Below are positions 1-7,217 of a DNA stretch of 12,207 nt, one piece after another. The position numbers and the translations under genes were made by a program. Source of the stretch: Verrucomicrobiales bacterium (GTDB taxonomy: Bacteria > Verrucomicrobiota > Verrucomicrobiia > Verrucomicrobiales > Akkermansiaceae); assembly GCA_003527555.1 (NCBI GenBank), contig DPWT01000181.1, positions 1 through 12,207 on the forward strand, written 5' to 3'. Numbering within the stretch: the stretch's first letter is position 1; each line of letters starts with the position of its first letter. Below the pieces are notes generated by a model, which searched no databases, was not told where the DNA came from, and saw only the letters and a program-made list of their open reading frames with translations.

Positions 1-435
1 CAGGCTTTCAAATTCCCCCGCTCAATGTTGAATGATGGTCTCGATTTTTCTTTTTCAGGTCTTAAAACTGCCGTGCTCTATCAGCTTGAAAAACTTGACC
101 CCAAGCAGGGCCAAGCACCTGCCGATGCTATCCCTGATCTATGCGCCTCTTTTCAACAGGCAGTGATAGAAATATTAGTTACAAAAACCATACGTGCAGC
201 GACACAGTGCGAGGAAAAAACCATCAGCCTTTCGGGTGGTGTTTCCTGCAACAGAGCATTGCGTAATGCGATGCAGAAATCCTGCGATGAAATGGGTTAT
301 GAACTGCTGATATCGCCTCCCGAAGTTTCGACAGACAACGCTGCAATGATTGCATTTGTAGCGCTACAACGTCATCTTAGGGGTATGCAGTCGAGCTTTC
401 ACGAAGATATTAATCCAAATCTAGCACTGGTCTGA
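1..435 (+). CDS. tsaD: tRNA N6-adenosine threonylcarbamoyltransferase TsaD, C-terminal part (5' truncated by window edge)
   Basis: The reading frame is open from base 1, so only the last 144 codons of a protein that is usually about 340 residues long are present. TsaD (YgjD/Kae1) transfers the threonylcarbamoyl group to A37 of ANN-decoding tRNAs, working in the cytoplasm with TsaB and TsaE. The visible signatures are the family hallmarks: an FKFPR start, DFSFSGLKTAV at fragment residues 15-25, the nucleotide-binding LSGGVSCN loop at about 77-84, and STDNAAMIA near 110-118, whose Asp is the metal ligand in the ASKHA fold. The gene ends normally with TGA. The next gene starts about 80 bp downstream on the same strand, and no terminator is obvious between them. 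The assignment is secure; the start lies outside the window. Confidence 0.96.
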   Translation, partial: QAFKFPRSMLNDGLDFSFSGLKTAVLYQLEKLDPKQGQAPADAIPDLCASFQQAVIEILVTKTIRAATQCEEKTISLSGGVSCNRALRNAMQKSCDEMGYELLISPPEVSTDNAAMIAFVALQRHLRGMQSSFHEDINPNLALV

Positions 436-516
436 ACAACAATACCAACCTTGCGTTTGATTACGAAAAAAGCTAAACCGCAATTACACACCTAACGAAC
501 TCAAATATTGTTACAT

Positions 517-1767
517 ATGGGAACTCCAGAAAACTCCGACACGACCAATCCCGAGGCTAAGAATCTACCAATTAAACCGAACGGCAACATGCTTACGACG
601 TCCCTGATCGTCATCATTGTCATTCTTCTCTTTGTCATGCTTTTGGTTAGCATGAACGGCAACATACTTCGATCATCAGACACATCTGGTGATGACATAG
701 CTGCACTCACTTCACGCAACATACAACTGCGCACTAAAACCAATGAAGCGCGAGCAAATCGTGGCCTCCCGCCACTCCCAAAGGCCCCTAACAGCGCTCT
801 GACGATGGCAACACGTATCCAGCGCGATGCCTCATCACTTGCTGCTATGACCAGTCAGTGGCAAGAAGAACTCAAGAAAAAAGACGAACTCTTACGTGAG
901 CGCGAGAGTGAGATTGCAGCATACACACAAAACACACAACGACTTTACGCTCAGATCAAGGAACTCAACACAAAACTTGATTTAGCATCAGGAACCTCTG
1001 AACAAATTTTGCGACTGACTAACGATCTTGAAATCGCGCGCAACAAAATCCTGGATACCAACAAGCAGCTACAAGAGCTTATCGGTAGGCCTACTAATGA
1101 GGCAGTCATTATACTACGCAAACAACTAAACGACAGCTTAGACGCCCACAGCAAACTCGAATTACAAATAGATAAACTCAAATTCGACGCCCAAAATGTC
1201 GTCAGCCAGAAAGCCTATGATGACTTGGCAGCGGAGCTCGCCCTGCTCAAACCAAAGATGCGCAAGCAACGTTATGAAATGCAACGCATGCGGACACAAA
1301 TCGACCTTCCTAAACTCTTCCTCAAATCAGACAAGGACCTTCCAGCTAAGCCAGCACGCTTATTGGCTGAACTCAAGAAACTCAACGATACTGATAAGCA
1401 GGATCTGAATACAGCTTATGAGAATATTGCAACTACAATAGGAGCAAAGATCATTCACCGCCAGTCGTTCGCAAAAGGCTCCGTGCAAATCGATTTTGAC
1501 CGCGAAGCCATCATTCGCGATATCATCAACAAGAGTAGTGATGATAATACCTATTTTCTGGTCGTCGGGTATGATTCCAAATCAGGAGGGAAAGAACGTG
1601 GTGAAACCCTCTGCTCACAACGAGCTACCACCCTCGCATCTATCATCAATACACTACGCAACTCCAAGCAGGAGGTGCAGGCTATCTGCTTCGGTGAAAC
1701 TACGCGCTCCTCCAAGACTGACGAGGCGGCAAACCAAATCTGCGAAGTCTGGGAAATTAAGCGTTAG
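517..1767 (+). CDS. Inner-membrane coiled-coil protein with divergent OmpA-like C-terminal domain
   Basis: This 416-residue protein has a polar N-terminus, one hydrophobic segment at about 25-45 (probable membrane anchor), a long Glu/Lys/Gln-rich coiled coil at about 100-265, and a C-terminal domain from about 318. That domain follows the OmpA/MotB pattern loosely. VQIDF resembles the first strand, [12 protein letters not shown] stands where GHTD is usual, ETLCSQRA replaces NxxLSxxRA (keeping the Arg), and ICFGETTR with a terminal CEVWEI stands where GxGE and NRRVEI are usual. The layout recalls MotB- or OmpA-like proteins that anchor a membrane machine to peptidoglycan, but several binding residues are changed, so wall binding is not assured. 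ATG at 517 is preferred over an in-frame TTG at 508; neither has a clear Shine-Dalgarno sequence. The 3' end overlaps folD by 11 bp in convergent orientation. I do not recognise a named family. Confidence 0.8.
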   Translation: MGTPENSDTTNPEAKNLPIKPNGNMLTTSLIVIIVILLFVMLLVSMNGNILRSSDTSGDDIAALTSRNIQLRTKTNEARANRGLPPLPKAPNSALTMATRIQRDASSLAAMTSQWQEELKKKDELLRERESEIAAYTQNTQRLYAQIKELNTKLDLASGTSEQILRLTNDLEIARNKILDTNKQLQELIGRPTNEAVIILRKQLNDSLDAHSKLELQIDKLKFDAQNVVSQKAYDDLAAELALLKPKMRKQRYEMQRMRTQIDLPKLFLKSDKDLPAKPARLLAELKKLNDTDKQDLNTAYENIATTIGAKIIHRQSFAKGSVQIDFDREAIIRDIINKSSDDNTYFLVVGYDSKSGGKERGETLCSQRATTLASIINTLRNSKQEVQAICFGETTRSSKTDEAANQICEVWEIKR

Positions 1768-2632
1768 CCGCTTCAGCCGCCTTCACGGTATTGGAGATCA
1801 GCATGGCGATCGTCATCGGACCCACACCACCGGGCACGGGAGTGATCGCTGAGCATTTAGGCGCCACGGCATCGTAATCGACATCACCAACGATTCTGTA
1901 GCCTCGCTTGGCGCTGTCGTCATCCACTCGGTTGATTCCCACATCAATAACGGCGGCACCCTCCTTAACCATATCTGCGGTGACAAAGCCTGGGCGCCCG
2001 ATAGCGGCGACGATTATGTCTGCGCGACGGCACACATCAGCAAGCTCCTTGGTTCGCGAATGAGCCACAGTTACGGTAGCATTGCCTTCTTTACTCATTA
2101 GAAGGAGTGCCATGGGTTTCCCCACAATCATGCTACGACCAAGCACGACCGCTTCAGCACCAGATGTCTCGACCCCTGCCTCCTTAAGCAGTCGCATACA
2201 TCCAGCCGGAGTGCAGGGCACAAACCCGGAACTATCTTCGAGTGCAAGCTTCGCAACGTTTTCCGGATGAAATCCATCCACGTCCTTTGCCGGATCAATC
2301 GCTCTCACAATAGCATCCTCATCGATTTGTGGCGGTGGTGGCGATTGCACAAGAATACCATGAATTTGGTCGTCTGCATTCAACTCCTTCACCACGGTAA
2401 GCACATCCTCTTGAGTGGCATCCACTGGCAATTCAATCTTACGTGAATGCAGTCCAAGTTCAGCGCACTTGCGCACCTTAGAGCCAACGTAAACCTTGGA
2501 CGCAGGATCCTCACCAACAAGAACCACAGCAAGCCCCGGAATCACACCCTGATTTTTCAGCCTCTCGATTTGCTGACCACATTCAGCTAAAACTTTTTCG
2601 GCTACTGCCTTACCATCGATTATTTTGCTCAT
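1757..2632 (-). CDS. folD: Bifunctional methylenetetrahydrofolate dehydrogenase / methenyltetrahydrofolate cyclohydrolase FolD
   Basis: This cytoplasmic enzyme interconverts 5,10-methylene-, 5,10-methenyl- and 10-formyl-tetrahydrofolate with NADP, supplying one-carbon units for purine and formyl-methionine synthesis. The 291 residues match the usual length. The catalytic set aligns with the E. coli enzyme: Tyr48 and Lys52 in the [13 protein letters not shown] motif, Gln96, and Asp119 in [11 protein letters not shown]. The Rossmann half shows [31 protein letters not shown] and the C-terminal signature [15 protein letters not shown]. One oddity is that the loop normally written QLPLP reads QSPPPP here. 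It lies 8 bp downstream of the acyltransferase gene on the same strand, so the two are probably co-transcribed. Confidence 0.97.
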   Translation of the reverse strand: MSKIIDGKAVAEKVLAECGQQIERLKNQGVIPGLAVVLVGEDPASKVYVGSKVRKCAELGLHSRKIELPVDATQEDVLTVVKELNADDQIHGILVQSPPPPQIDEDAIVRAIDPAKDVDGFHPENVAKLALEDSSGFVPCTPAGCMRLLKEAGVETSGAEAVVLGRSMIVGKPMALLLMSKEGNATVTVAHSRTKELADVCRRADIIVAAIGRPGFVTADMVKEGAAVIDVGINRVDDDSAKRGYRIVGDVDYDAVAPKCSAITPVPGGVGPMTIAMLISNTVKAAEAANA

Positions 2633-2640
2633 AAATACAT

Positions 2641-3324
2641 TTATTTGTTAGAGGTGTCATCGACACCCTTTCTGAGGGCATCCTCAACTTTTTTACGATA
2701 AGTTTCAAAATCATTTTTGTCTATTTTTGAAGGTACATGAATTGCATCGCTAATATTGATGACTACTTTGCTAAAGGGCTTGGGAATATGAAACCTATCC
2801 CAACTTTTTAGTCGCCAGCTAGACGAGTGGTAAAATCTAACTGGAACAATTGGCGCGCCAGACGACTGCGCTAGCTTCACCACACCAGGTTGCAGGTGAT
2901 AGCGCGGACCACGGGGGCCATCGGGAGTAATAAATAAGTGCTCCCCTGCCGCGAGAGCTTTTTTGAGAGCTATGAGTGCTGCCACTCCCCGACGCGAACT
3001 GGATCCCCTTACTGTCTTAACCCCAAAACTCGTTACCATCGACTCTATGATGGCTCCATCACGGCTCGCACTGGCAAGCGCAGTGGCGGGTGCAGTGCCA
3101 CTGAATTGCTTCTTGGTTAAAGGAGCACAAAACAAGCAATTATGCCAAAAAATCCAAATTATAGGAACGCCGGGTCTTGCCTTCATTTTTTGGCCCGCTA
3201 AATCCTGCAATTCATAACGCAGAGTACACCCCACCAAACGCATGAGAAAGGCAACTATTTTACCACCTAACCACTGCCTCCAAGCACCTCTTATTTCTGA
3301 TCGGTCATTCATCGTATTGCACAC
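2641..3324 (-). CDS. DUF374-type lysophospholipid acyltransferase family protein (lipid A/phospholipid acylation)
   Basis: The 227-residue protein carries a short N-terminal hydrophobic stretch (about 22-34) followed by the glycerolipid-acyltransferase-like core of the DUF374 family. Visible motifs are the FWHN box with His61, the ASRDG motif with Asp89, [14 protein letters not shown] at 104-117, [17 protein letters not shown] at 131-147, and [19 protein letters not shown] at 169-187. DUF374 proteins are thought to acylate lipid A or a related lipid at the inner membrane; the exact substrate cannot be told. GTG at 3324 is favoured because GAGG lies 9 nt upstream. An in-frame ATG at 3312 would place that site 21 nt away. 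The gene is followed 8 bp later by folD on the same strand. The family call is secure; the specificity is not. Confidence 0.93.
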   Translation of the reverse strand: MCNTMNDRSEIRGAWRQWLGGKIVAFLMRLVGCTLRYELQDLAGQKMKARPGVPIIWIFWHNCLFCAPLTKKQFSGTAPATALASASRDGAIIESMVTSFGVKTVRGSSSRRGVAALIALKKALAAGEHLFITPDGPRGPRYHLQPGVVKLAQSSGAPIVPVRFYHSSSWRLKSWDRFHIPKPFSKVVINISDAIHVPSKIDKNDFETYRKKVEDALRKGVDDTSNK

Positions 3325-3333
3325 TGAATATAA

Positions 3334-3337
3334 CCTC
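3334..3337 (-). promoter_or_regulatory. Shine-Dalgarno GAGG deciding the acyltransferase GTG start
   Basis: On the minus strand GAGG is followed by nine bases and then GTG (3324). Most genes in this window lack a visible ribosome binding site, so this one is informative: it supports the GTG start over the ATG four codons further in. Confidence 0.45.
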
Positions 3338-3367
3338 GCGTGTAGATTTTTTCATATCAATCATTAG

Positions 3368-3431
3368 GTTCATGGTGCTGTCGGCAGCAGCACCTGAAGT
3401 ATGAACATATTTTAATAAAAATCACGTTCAT
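3368..3431 (-). repeat. Nested inverted repeats in the leader of the acyltransferase-folD unit
   Basis: A 7-bp stem (GGTGCTG 3374-3380 with CAGCACC 3388-3394, 7-nt loop) is flanked by GTTCAT (3368-3373) and ATGAAC (3401-3406), which can extend the stem past a 6-nt bulge. A second GTTCAT at 3426-3431 could pair with the same ATGAAC instead, giving two mutually exclusive folds. The element lies between the rhomboid stop and the acyltransferase start. It has no T-run on either strand, so a simple intrinsic terminator is unlikely. A role as attenuator or operator is inference only. Confidence 0.35.
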
Positions 3432-3495
3432 GAATTCTTTCTTGTTTATTGACACAGTAACTCGATTTGACAAGCCCACGTGTAGAATACCTGAC

Positions 3496-4758
3496 TCAGG
3501 AGATACCTAAAATTTTACTACAGGCCAGAGCGCAAATAGCCAGCAGCGCAAGTCCCGCTGCAGCACCCACTACTTTGTCTTTGCCCATGACACGCGGTCG
3601 CCTAGCAGTGAAAGATGGCGGAAATACCAACCACGCATACATCATGCCCGCAAGCAAGCCTCCTGCATGGGCGGCATTATCAATGAAACTCATACCGAGA
3701 AATCCCATGACCGCCATGAGAGCAACACCTGCAAATAAACGACGGCGAACGGAACGTGGAACCAACCTACGATGCAGCCCCTCGTATATAATCAGGAACC
3801 CCAACAATCCCATCAGCCCGCCAGATGCACCAACGGCAGGATCAGCTGGCAAAAGCTTTGCGCTGGCAATCCCTCCAACCCACATCGCAGATACAAATAC
3901 AATCAACATGTGTGGCCAACGTGCCAGTGCCTCAGTCCGCCTGCCTAGATAAAGAATCCCCACTGCATTCATTAAAAAATGGATTGGGTTACCATGTAGC
4001 ACACCACCAGTGAGGACACGCCACCATGCATGGGCATCATCGATATTAGGGAGTTTAATACCCTCTTTTTTTAACTGTCCAGCTTGCTGAATGGATGTAG
4101 AAATACCGCCAGATCCTCGATCGATGTATAGCTGCACAAGACCCACTGCCAACAGACACGCCAGCAAAACCCAAGTTACCGGTATCGATTGGCGACGCAG
4201 CCATACATCAAATCGTGCATCTGGAATCTCATCCTGAATACTTGATACATCTAATCTAGCTAGGGATCGTCGTAGTTTCCAACCTTCATAGAAAGGCAGA
4301 AGTCCAAAGATAAAAAAGAGCAATGCAGCCAGCCCCGTAAGTTGATTGGTGTAAAAGGACTCAATAGTTTTAGCGCCGTTACTCCAAACCGCATAAAGCG
4401 TGTAAATGAGCATTGAGCCAAAAACTAACCCCATACGAATACCATCGCTGATGTCTCGCTCAGCAAATTTTTTCCGGCGATTTAAAATCACCTTATTGAG
4501 CGCCGGCACTTCTTCAGTCACCTGCATGCGCTCAGAATCAGGCGTCCACACAAGATCAACAGACTCACGAGATTTGCCGATCTTTTCGGCAAGATCATTC
4601 ACACATGAAGCGGTGGAGGTAACACCTTTACTATCTATAAATCCAAAATCTGACTCGCCCGCCTCAACCGGCTTTTCAGGCATACCAGTAAATAGCGCCC
4701 ACTCTGGTTGATCATCGGCCGCATGAACCGAACCCTCAGAGTTAGATGAGCCATTCAC
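3496..4758 (-). CDS. Rhomboid family intramembrane serine protease
   Basis: The 420-residue integral membrane protein should cleave transmembrane helices within the bilayer. The rhomboid core spans roughly 193-380: WWRVLTGGVLHGNPIHFLMN (245-264) supplies the WR motif and the oxyanion His260/Asn264. AVGASGGLMGLLG holds catalytic Ser312, and DNAAHAGGLLAG holds catalytic His364, so the enzyme looks active. Ahead of the core come about 105 soluble, acidic residues and two extra hydrophobic segments (about 111-127 and 141-157); another helix follows at about 397-414. The start is GTG at 4758, 7 bp after the secG stop, with no clear ribosome binding site, so it may be translated by coupling; the true start could be slightly further in. 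The substrate is unknown. Sharing a unit with secG points to membrane-protein biogenesis or quality control, but that is inference. Confidence 0.93.
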   Translation of the reverse strand: MNGSSNSEGSVHAADDQPEWALFTGMPEKPVEAGESDFGFIDSKGVTSTASCVNDLAEKIGKSRESVDLVWTPDSERMQVTEEVPALNKVILNRRKKFAERDISDGIRMGLVFGSMLIYTLYAVWSNGAKTIESFYTNQLTGLAALLFFIFGLLPFYEGWKLRRSLARLDVSSIQDEIPDARFDVWLRRQSIPVTWVLLACLLAVGLVQLYIDRGSGGISTSIQQAGQLKKEGIKLPNIDDAHAWWRVLTGGVLHGNPIHFLMNAVGILYLGRRTEALARWPHMLIVFVSAMWVGGIASAKLLPADPAVGASGGLMGLLGFLIIYEGLHRRLVPRSVRRRLFAGVALMAVMGFLGMSFIDNAAHAGGLLAGMMYAWLVFPPSFTARRPRVMGKDKVVGAAAGLALLAICALACSKILGIS

Positions 4759-4765
4759 GGGGTAA

Positions 4766-5275
4766 CTACTGGCCGTCGCCAGATACAGGAGCCTTCACGG
4801 GCTCTTCCTGGGTGGGTTTATCACCACTGAGAGGAGCTGGCTTTTCTGGCTCAGTTGGCTTTTCTGGCTCAGTTGGCTTTTCTAATGGTGTAGCCGGAAT
4901 CACCGGCACGTTAACCTCTGGCTTTTTGCCATCAAGGCTGTCACTGGCTGGCTTTTCAGCTTCTTCCTGTGTTTGCTTGTCGTCTTCAGCCATGCTTGGA
5001 TCACTGGACTGTTGCTTACCAATCAATATGGCGAGCACCAGAGTGATCACGAAAAACAGTGTTCCGAGATACACGGTTCCCTTCTGCAGCACGTTCGTTG
5101 TTTGGGCGCCAAAGGCTTGGTCGGTGAGGCCGCCACCAAAGGCAGCGCCTAGCCCCTCTTGCTTGGGACGTTGCATTAGCACAACGAGGGCAAGTAAAAG
5201 GCAGACGATCACGTGGATCACCAAAAGGAGATTGATTGAGATATTGAGCCAGTCGGCAGCTAAGATCGGTGTCAT
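4766..5275 (-). CDS. secG: Preprotein translocase subunit SecG with a long Pro/Glu/Lys-rich C-terminal tail
   Basis: SecG is the small accessory subunit of the SecYEG channel in the inner membrane. Residues 1-86 are classical: a first membrane helix at about 12-34, the VVLMQRPKQEGLGAAFGGG loop, the AFGAQTTNVLQKGT segment, and a second helix at about 66-86. The remaining 80 or so residues form a low-complexity tail rich in Pro, Glu and Lys, including a tandem KPTEPE repeat. That brings the protein to 169 residues, against about 75-110 for many SecG proteins. The gene lies 81 bp after panD and 7 bp before the rhomboid gene on the same strand. The ATG at 5275 has no obvious Shine-Dalgarno sequence. 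Confidence 0.94.
   Translation of the reverse strand: MTPILAADWLNISINLLLVIHVIVCLLLALVVLMQRPKQEGLGAAFGGGLTDQAFGAQTTNVLQKGTVYLGTLFFVITLVLAILIGKQQSSDPSMAEDDKQTQEEAEKPASDSLDGKKPEVNVPVIPATPLEKPTEPEKPTEPEKPAPLSGDKPTQEEPVKAPVSGDGQ
4839..4883 (-). repeat. 18-bp tandem repeat (2.5 copies) inside secG
   Basis: On the plus strand the unit GGCTTTTCTGGCTCAGTT occurs exactly at 4839-4856 and again at 4857-4874. Half a unit (GGCTTTTCT) follows at 4875-4883. Being a multiple of three it keeps the frame, encoding KPTEPE units in the tail of SecG. Copy number could vary between strains without breaking the protein. Confidence 0.9.
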
Positions 5276-5322
5276 GAGCGCGGAAATATGGTGAAGTGCT
5301 AGTCGCTTGTAAAGACGCGATT

Positions 5323-5351
5323 TGTCTGATTTAGGGTTCTTTTTCTGTCAA
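5323..5351 (-). promoter_or_regulatory. Possible secG promoter (perfect -35, weak -10)
   Basis: The minus strand has a perfect TTGACA (5351-5346) just after the panD stop. A spacer of 17 bases leads to CAGACA, which is a poor -10 (two of six matches). If used, it would let secG and the rhomboid gene be transcribed apart from panD, with a leader of about 40 nt. Evidence is thin. Confidence 0.22.
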
Positions 5352-5356
5352 GAAAA

Positions 5357-5704
5357 TCAGCTCGTGCGGCGAATGATCTCATTGCTATCGTTACAGACCA
5401 CCTTTTTAGGTAAAATGGGATTCGATGAAATAGCAAATGCCATAATGGTTATGCGCTCCCCCGCCTTTATCACGTGGGCGGCTCCGCCATTCATAATGAT
5501 CTTGCCCGTGCCTGCCTCACCCGCCTGGGCATATGTTTCTAGTCGCCCCCCCTTAGATGCCGATGTTACCAGAACTCGCTCCCCCTCCCATAGCCCGGCT
5601 GCCTCCATGAGATCTGAGGGGATTTCGATACTACCTTCGTATTCCACGTCAGCTACAGTGACGCAGGCGCGATGAATTTTTGATTTTAAGAGCACATGCT
5701 GCAT
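5357..5704 (-). CDS. panD: Aspartate 1-decarboxylase PanD
   Basis: PanD converts L-aspartate to beta-alanine, the precursor of pantothenate and coenzyme A, in the cytoplasm. It is made as a proenzyme that cleaves itself between Gly24 and Ser25, turning Ser25 into a pyruvoyl group. Starting at ATG 5704 gives 115 residues and puts every key residue at its E. coli number: Lys9, His11, Tyr22, Gly24-Ser25 (in YEGS), Arg54, Thr57, Tyr58 and Asn72 (in MNGGAA). An upstream in-frame TTG at 5716 is therefore rejected as the start. The gene diverges from ychF across 87 bp and precedes secG. Cleavage depends on PanM/PanZ only in some enterobacteria; nothing here suggests a partner. Confidence 0.96.
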   Translation of the reverse strand: MQHVLLKSKIHRACVTVADVEYEGSIEIPSDLMEAAGLWEGERVLVTSASKGGRLETYAQAGEAGTGKIIMNGGAAHVIKAGERITIMAFAISSNPILPKKVVCNDSNEIIRRTS

Positions 5705-5718
5705 GCGCGCAAGCAAGC

Positions 5719-5746
5719 GTCATACGGCCACAAGGTCAAATTTCAA
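5719..5746 (-). promoter_or_regulatory. Possible panD promoter in the panD-ychF divergent spacer
   Basis: On the minus strand TTGAAA (5746-5741) and TATGAC (5724-5719) are separated by 16 bases: five and four of six consensus matches. Transcription from it would leave a leader of only about 8 nt before the panD ATG. The adjacent stretch contains CAAATTT twice in tandem (5737-5750) and CAAATT (5752-5757), an AT-rich block that might also serve ychF. Confidence 0.3.
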
Positions 5747-5791
5747 ATTTACAAATTGCAATTATTTGTTTTCCCCGTAGCTTCCCGCCTC

Positions 5792-6907
5792 ATGCTCAAG
5801 GCAGGAATTGTAGGTCTCCCAAATGTCGGAAAATCGACACTCTTCAACGCAGTCACTCGCACTCGCAATGCAGAGGCAGCTAATTATCCATTCTGCACCA
5901 TTGATCCAAACGTAGGAGTAGTCACTGTTCCCGATGACAGATTGAATATTCTGGGGGAAATCAGCAAAACGCAGAAAATCATCCCCGCAGCCATCGAGTT
6001 CGTCGATATAGCAGGACTTGTCGAAGGCGCGTCAGAGGGAGCTGGACTGGGTAACAAATTCCTTGCAAACATTCGCGAGGTAGATGCTATCGTGCAGGTA
6101 GTTCGTTGTTTTAACAACGACGATATCATCCACGAACTCGGCAGCGTCGATCCCATTCGTGATATTGAGATAATTAACTCCGAGCTAATTCTCGCCGACA
6201 TGGCCGCCATGGAAAAGCGAAGACTTTCCAGGATTAAAAAAGCCAAAAGCGGCGACAAAGAATCCAAGAAAGAAGTCGAATTGATCGACAAGATCCTACC
6301 TCACCTCGATACCGGCAAACCCGCTCTCACCCTAGAACTGACCGATGACGAGCGAATTACTCTACACGATTTTTTCCTACTGTCCTCAAAGCGTACCATC
6401 TTTGCCTGCAATGTCGCTGAAGATGAGCTTGCAGACGCCCAGAAAGACCCTGACAGCCATGCCATGGTTACCAAGGTCCGCGAATACGCTGCTGCATCTC
6501 ACGATGCTGAGGCAATCGTCATTTCAGCCCGTATTGAAGAGGAGCTCGTCGAACTAGACCCCGATGAAGCCATCGAATTTCTTGCAGACATGGGGATTTC
6601 TGACTCAGGTGTCTCCACACTGATCCGTGCCGTTTATCACCTCCTTGGTCTGCGCACCTATATCACGAGCGGCGAAAAAGAAACCCGCGCATGGACTATC
6701 CGCCACGGCGACAAGGCCCCCGCGGCGGCAGGAGTCATCCACGGGGACTTTGAGCGTGGGTTCATTGCTGCAGAGGTAGTCGCATACGATGACCTTGTCA
6801 CAGCAGGCTCTAAAACGGCTGCCCGTGAAGCCGGCAAGTTGCGCATTGAGGGCAAAGAATACGAAGTCAAAGATGGCGATGTGGTAGAATTCCGCTTCAA
6901 TGTCTGA
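5792..6907 (+). CDS. ychF: Redox-regulated ATPase YchF (Obg/TRAFAC family)
   Basis: YchF is a universally conserved ribosome-associated P-loop protein that prefers ATP to GTP. The 371 residues are close to the usual 363. The G1 loop GLPNVGKST is at 8-16, the G3 motif DIAGLVEGA at 72-80, and in place of the GTP-specific NKxD there is NVAE (207-210), the usual ATP-type G4 of this family. A helical, charged insertion at about 130-170 is the coiled-coil arm. The C-terminus (about 285-370) is a TGS domain ending in GDVVEFRFNV. ATG 5792 is chosen because it gives the standard MLKAGIVGLPNVGKST start; the frame is open 32 codons upstream but that part matches nothing. It diverges from panD and is followed by a large spacer. 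Confidence 0.97.
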   Translation: MLKAGIVGLPNVGKSTLFNAVTRTRNAEAANYPFCTIDPNVGVVTVPDDRLNILGEISKTQKIIPAAIEFVDIAGLVEGASEGAGLGNKFLANIREVDAIVQVVRCFNNDDIIHELGSVDPIRDIEIINSELILADMAAMEKRRLSRIKKAKSGDKESKKEVELIDKILPHLDTGKPALTLELTDDERITLHDFFLLSSKRTIFACNVAEDELADAQKDPDSHAMVTKVREYAAASHDAEAIVISARIEEELVELDPDEAIEFLADMGISDSGVSTLIRAVYHLLGLRTYITSGEKETRAWTIRHGDKAPAAAGVIHGDFERGFIAAEVVAYDDLVTAGSKTAAREAGKLRIEGKEYEVKDGDVVEFRFNV

Positions 6908-6946
6908 TTCATACTCTGCCAATCACCCAGCAAACTCTTATCAATT

Positions 6947-6980
6947 CATACAGCTTTGGCTGTGTGGCCGATATTTTTTT
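6947..6980 (+). terminator. Possible rho-independent terminator of ychF
   Basis: An 8-bp stem (CATACAGC 6947-6954 with GCTGTGTG 6959-6966, one G-T pair) closes a TTTG loop. A run of seven T follows at 6974-6980. The 7-nt gap between the stem and the T-run is longer than ideal, so termination may be partial. It lies 40 bp after the ychF stop, where a terminator is expected. Confidence 0.5.
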
Positions 6981-7003
6981 GAAATCATTGTTTAATGATA
7001 TCA
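6980..7003. repeat. 24-bp imperfect palindrome after ychF
   Basis: ATCATT (6984-6989) and AATGAT (6994-6999) form a perfect 6-bp arm around GTTT. Flanking TGA and TCA extend it by 3 bp past one mismatch. It directly follows the T-run of the possible terminator. It could be a second weak hairpin or a protein-binding site; there is no independent support for either. Confidence 0.5.
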
Positions 7004-7088
7004 CTCAAAAAGTTGTATTTTATTCGATTTCGCCATAAATCCAACCTATATATGGGAGTTTATTGGATCAGTCATAGCACTGCAATCT

Positions 7089-7217
7089 ATGTTCCGACGC
7101 AAACGGAACAAAATTGATACGACTCAAATTGGAGGTATCATTAAGAAACCCTTACTAAACGAGCTACTACGTTTAATTGTAGATTCAAAATACTTATACG
7201 CTCTAACATTTTTTTAA
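7089..7217 (+). CDS. Possible small ORF, 42 codons
   Basis: From ATG 7089 a frame of 42 codons runs to TAA at 7215. It encodes a strongly basic N-terminus (MFRRKRNK) followed by a Leu/Ile-rich segment (GGIIKKPLLNELLRLIV). The frame is also open upstream to 6999 without a standard start in frame. There is no Shine-Dalgarno before the ATG, and the ATG itself overlaps a hairpin (7090-7110). A GGAGG at 7131-7135 sits inside the frame ahead of an ATT codon rather than a usual start. In AT-rich spacer DNA an open frame of this size is easily chance, so this is listed only as a candidate. The sequence resembles nothing I recognise. Confidence 0.15.
   Translation: MFRRKRNKIDTTQIGGIIKKPLLNELLRLIVDSKYLYALTFF
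7090..7110. repeat. 21-nt hairpin-forming inverted repeat
   Basis: TGTTCCG (7090-7096) and CGGAACA (7104-7110) are perfect inverse complements around a 7-nt loop. The GC-rich arms contrast with the AT-rich surroundings. With no T-run it is not a typical terminator; a transcription factor operator or part of a structured RNA is possible. Confidence 0.55.

Noticed and set aside
3449..3472. Two TTGACA hexamers on the plus strand (3449-3454 and 3467-3472)
   Set aside because: No -10 box at a workable distance and no plus-strand gene downstream; they point into the antisense of the rhomboid gene.
4746..5294. 182-codon plus-strand frame rich in Gly/Ser/Phe
   Set aside because: Shadow of secG; its repetitive character comes from the repeat encoding the SecG tail.
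5696..5791. 32-codon N-terminal extension of YchF
   Set aside because: The standard YchF start is MLKAGIVGLPNVGKST at 5792; the extension overlaps panD and its promoter region and matches nothing in the family.
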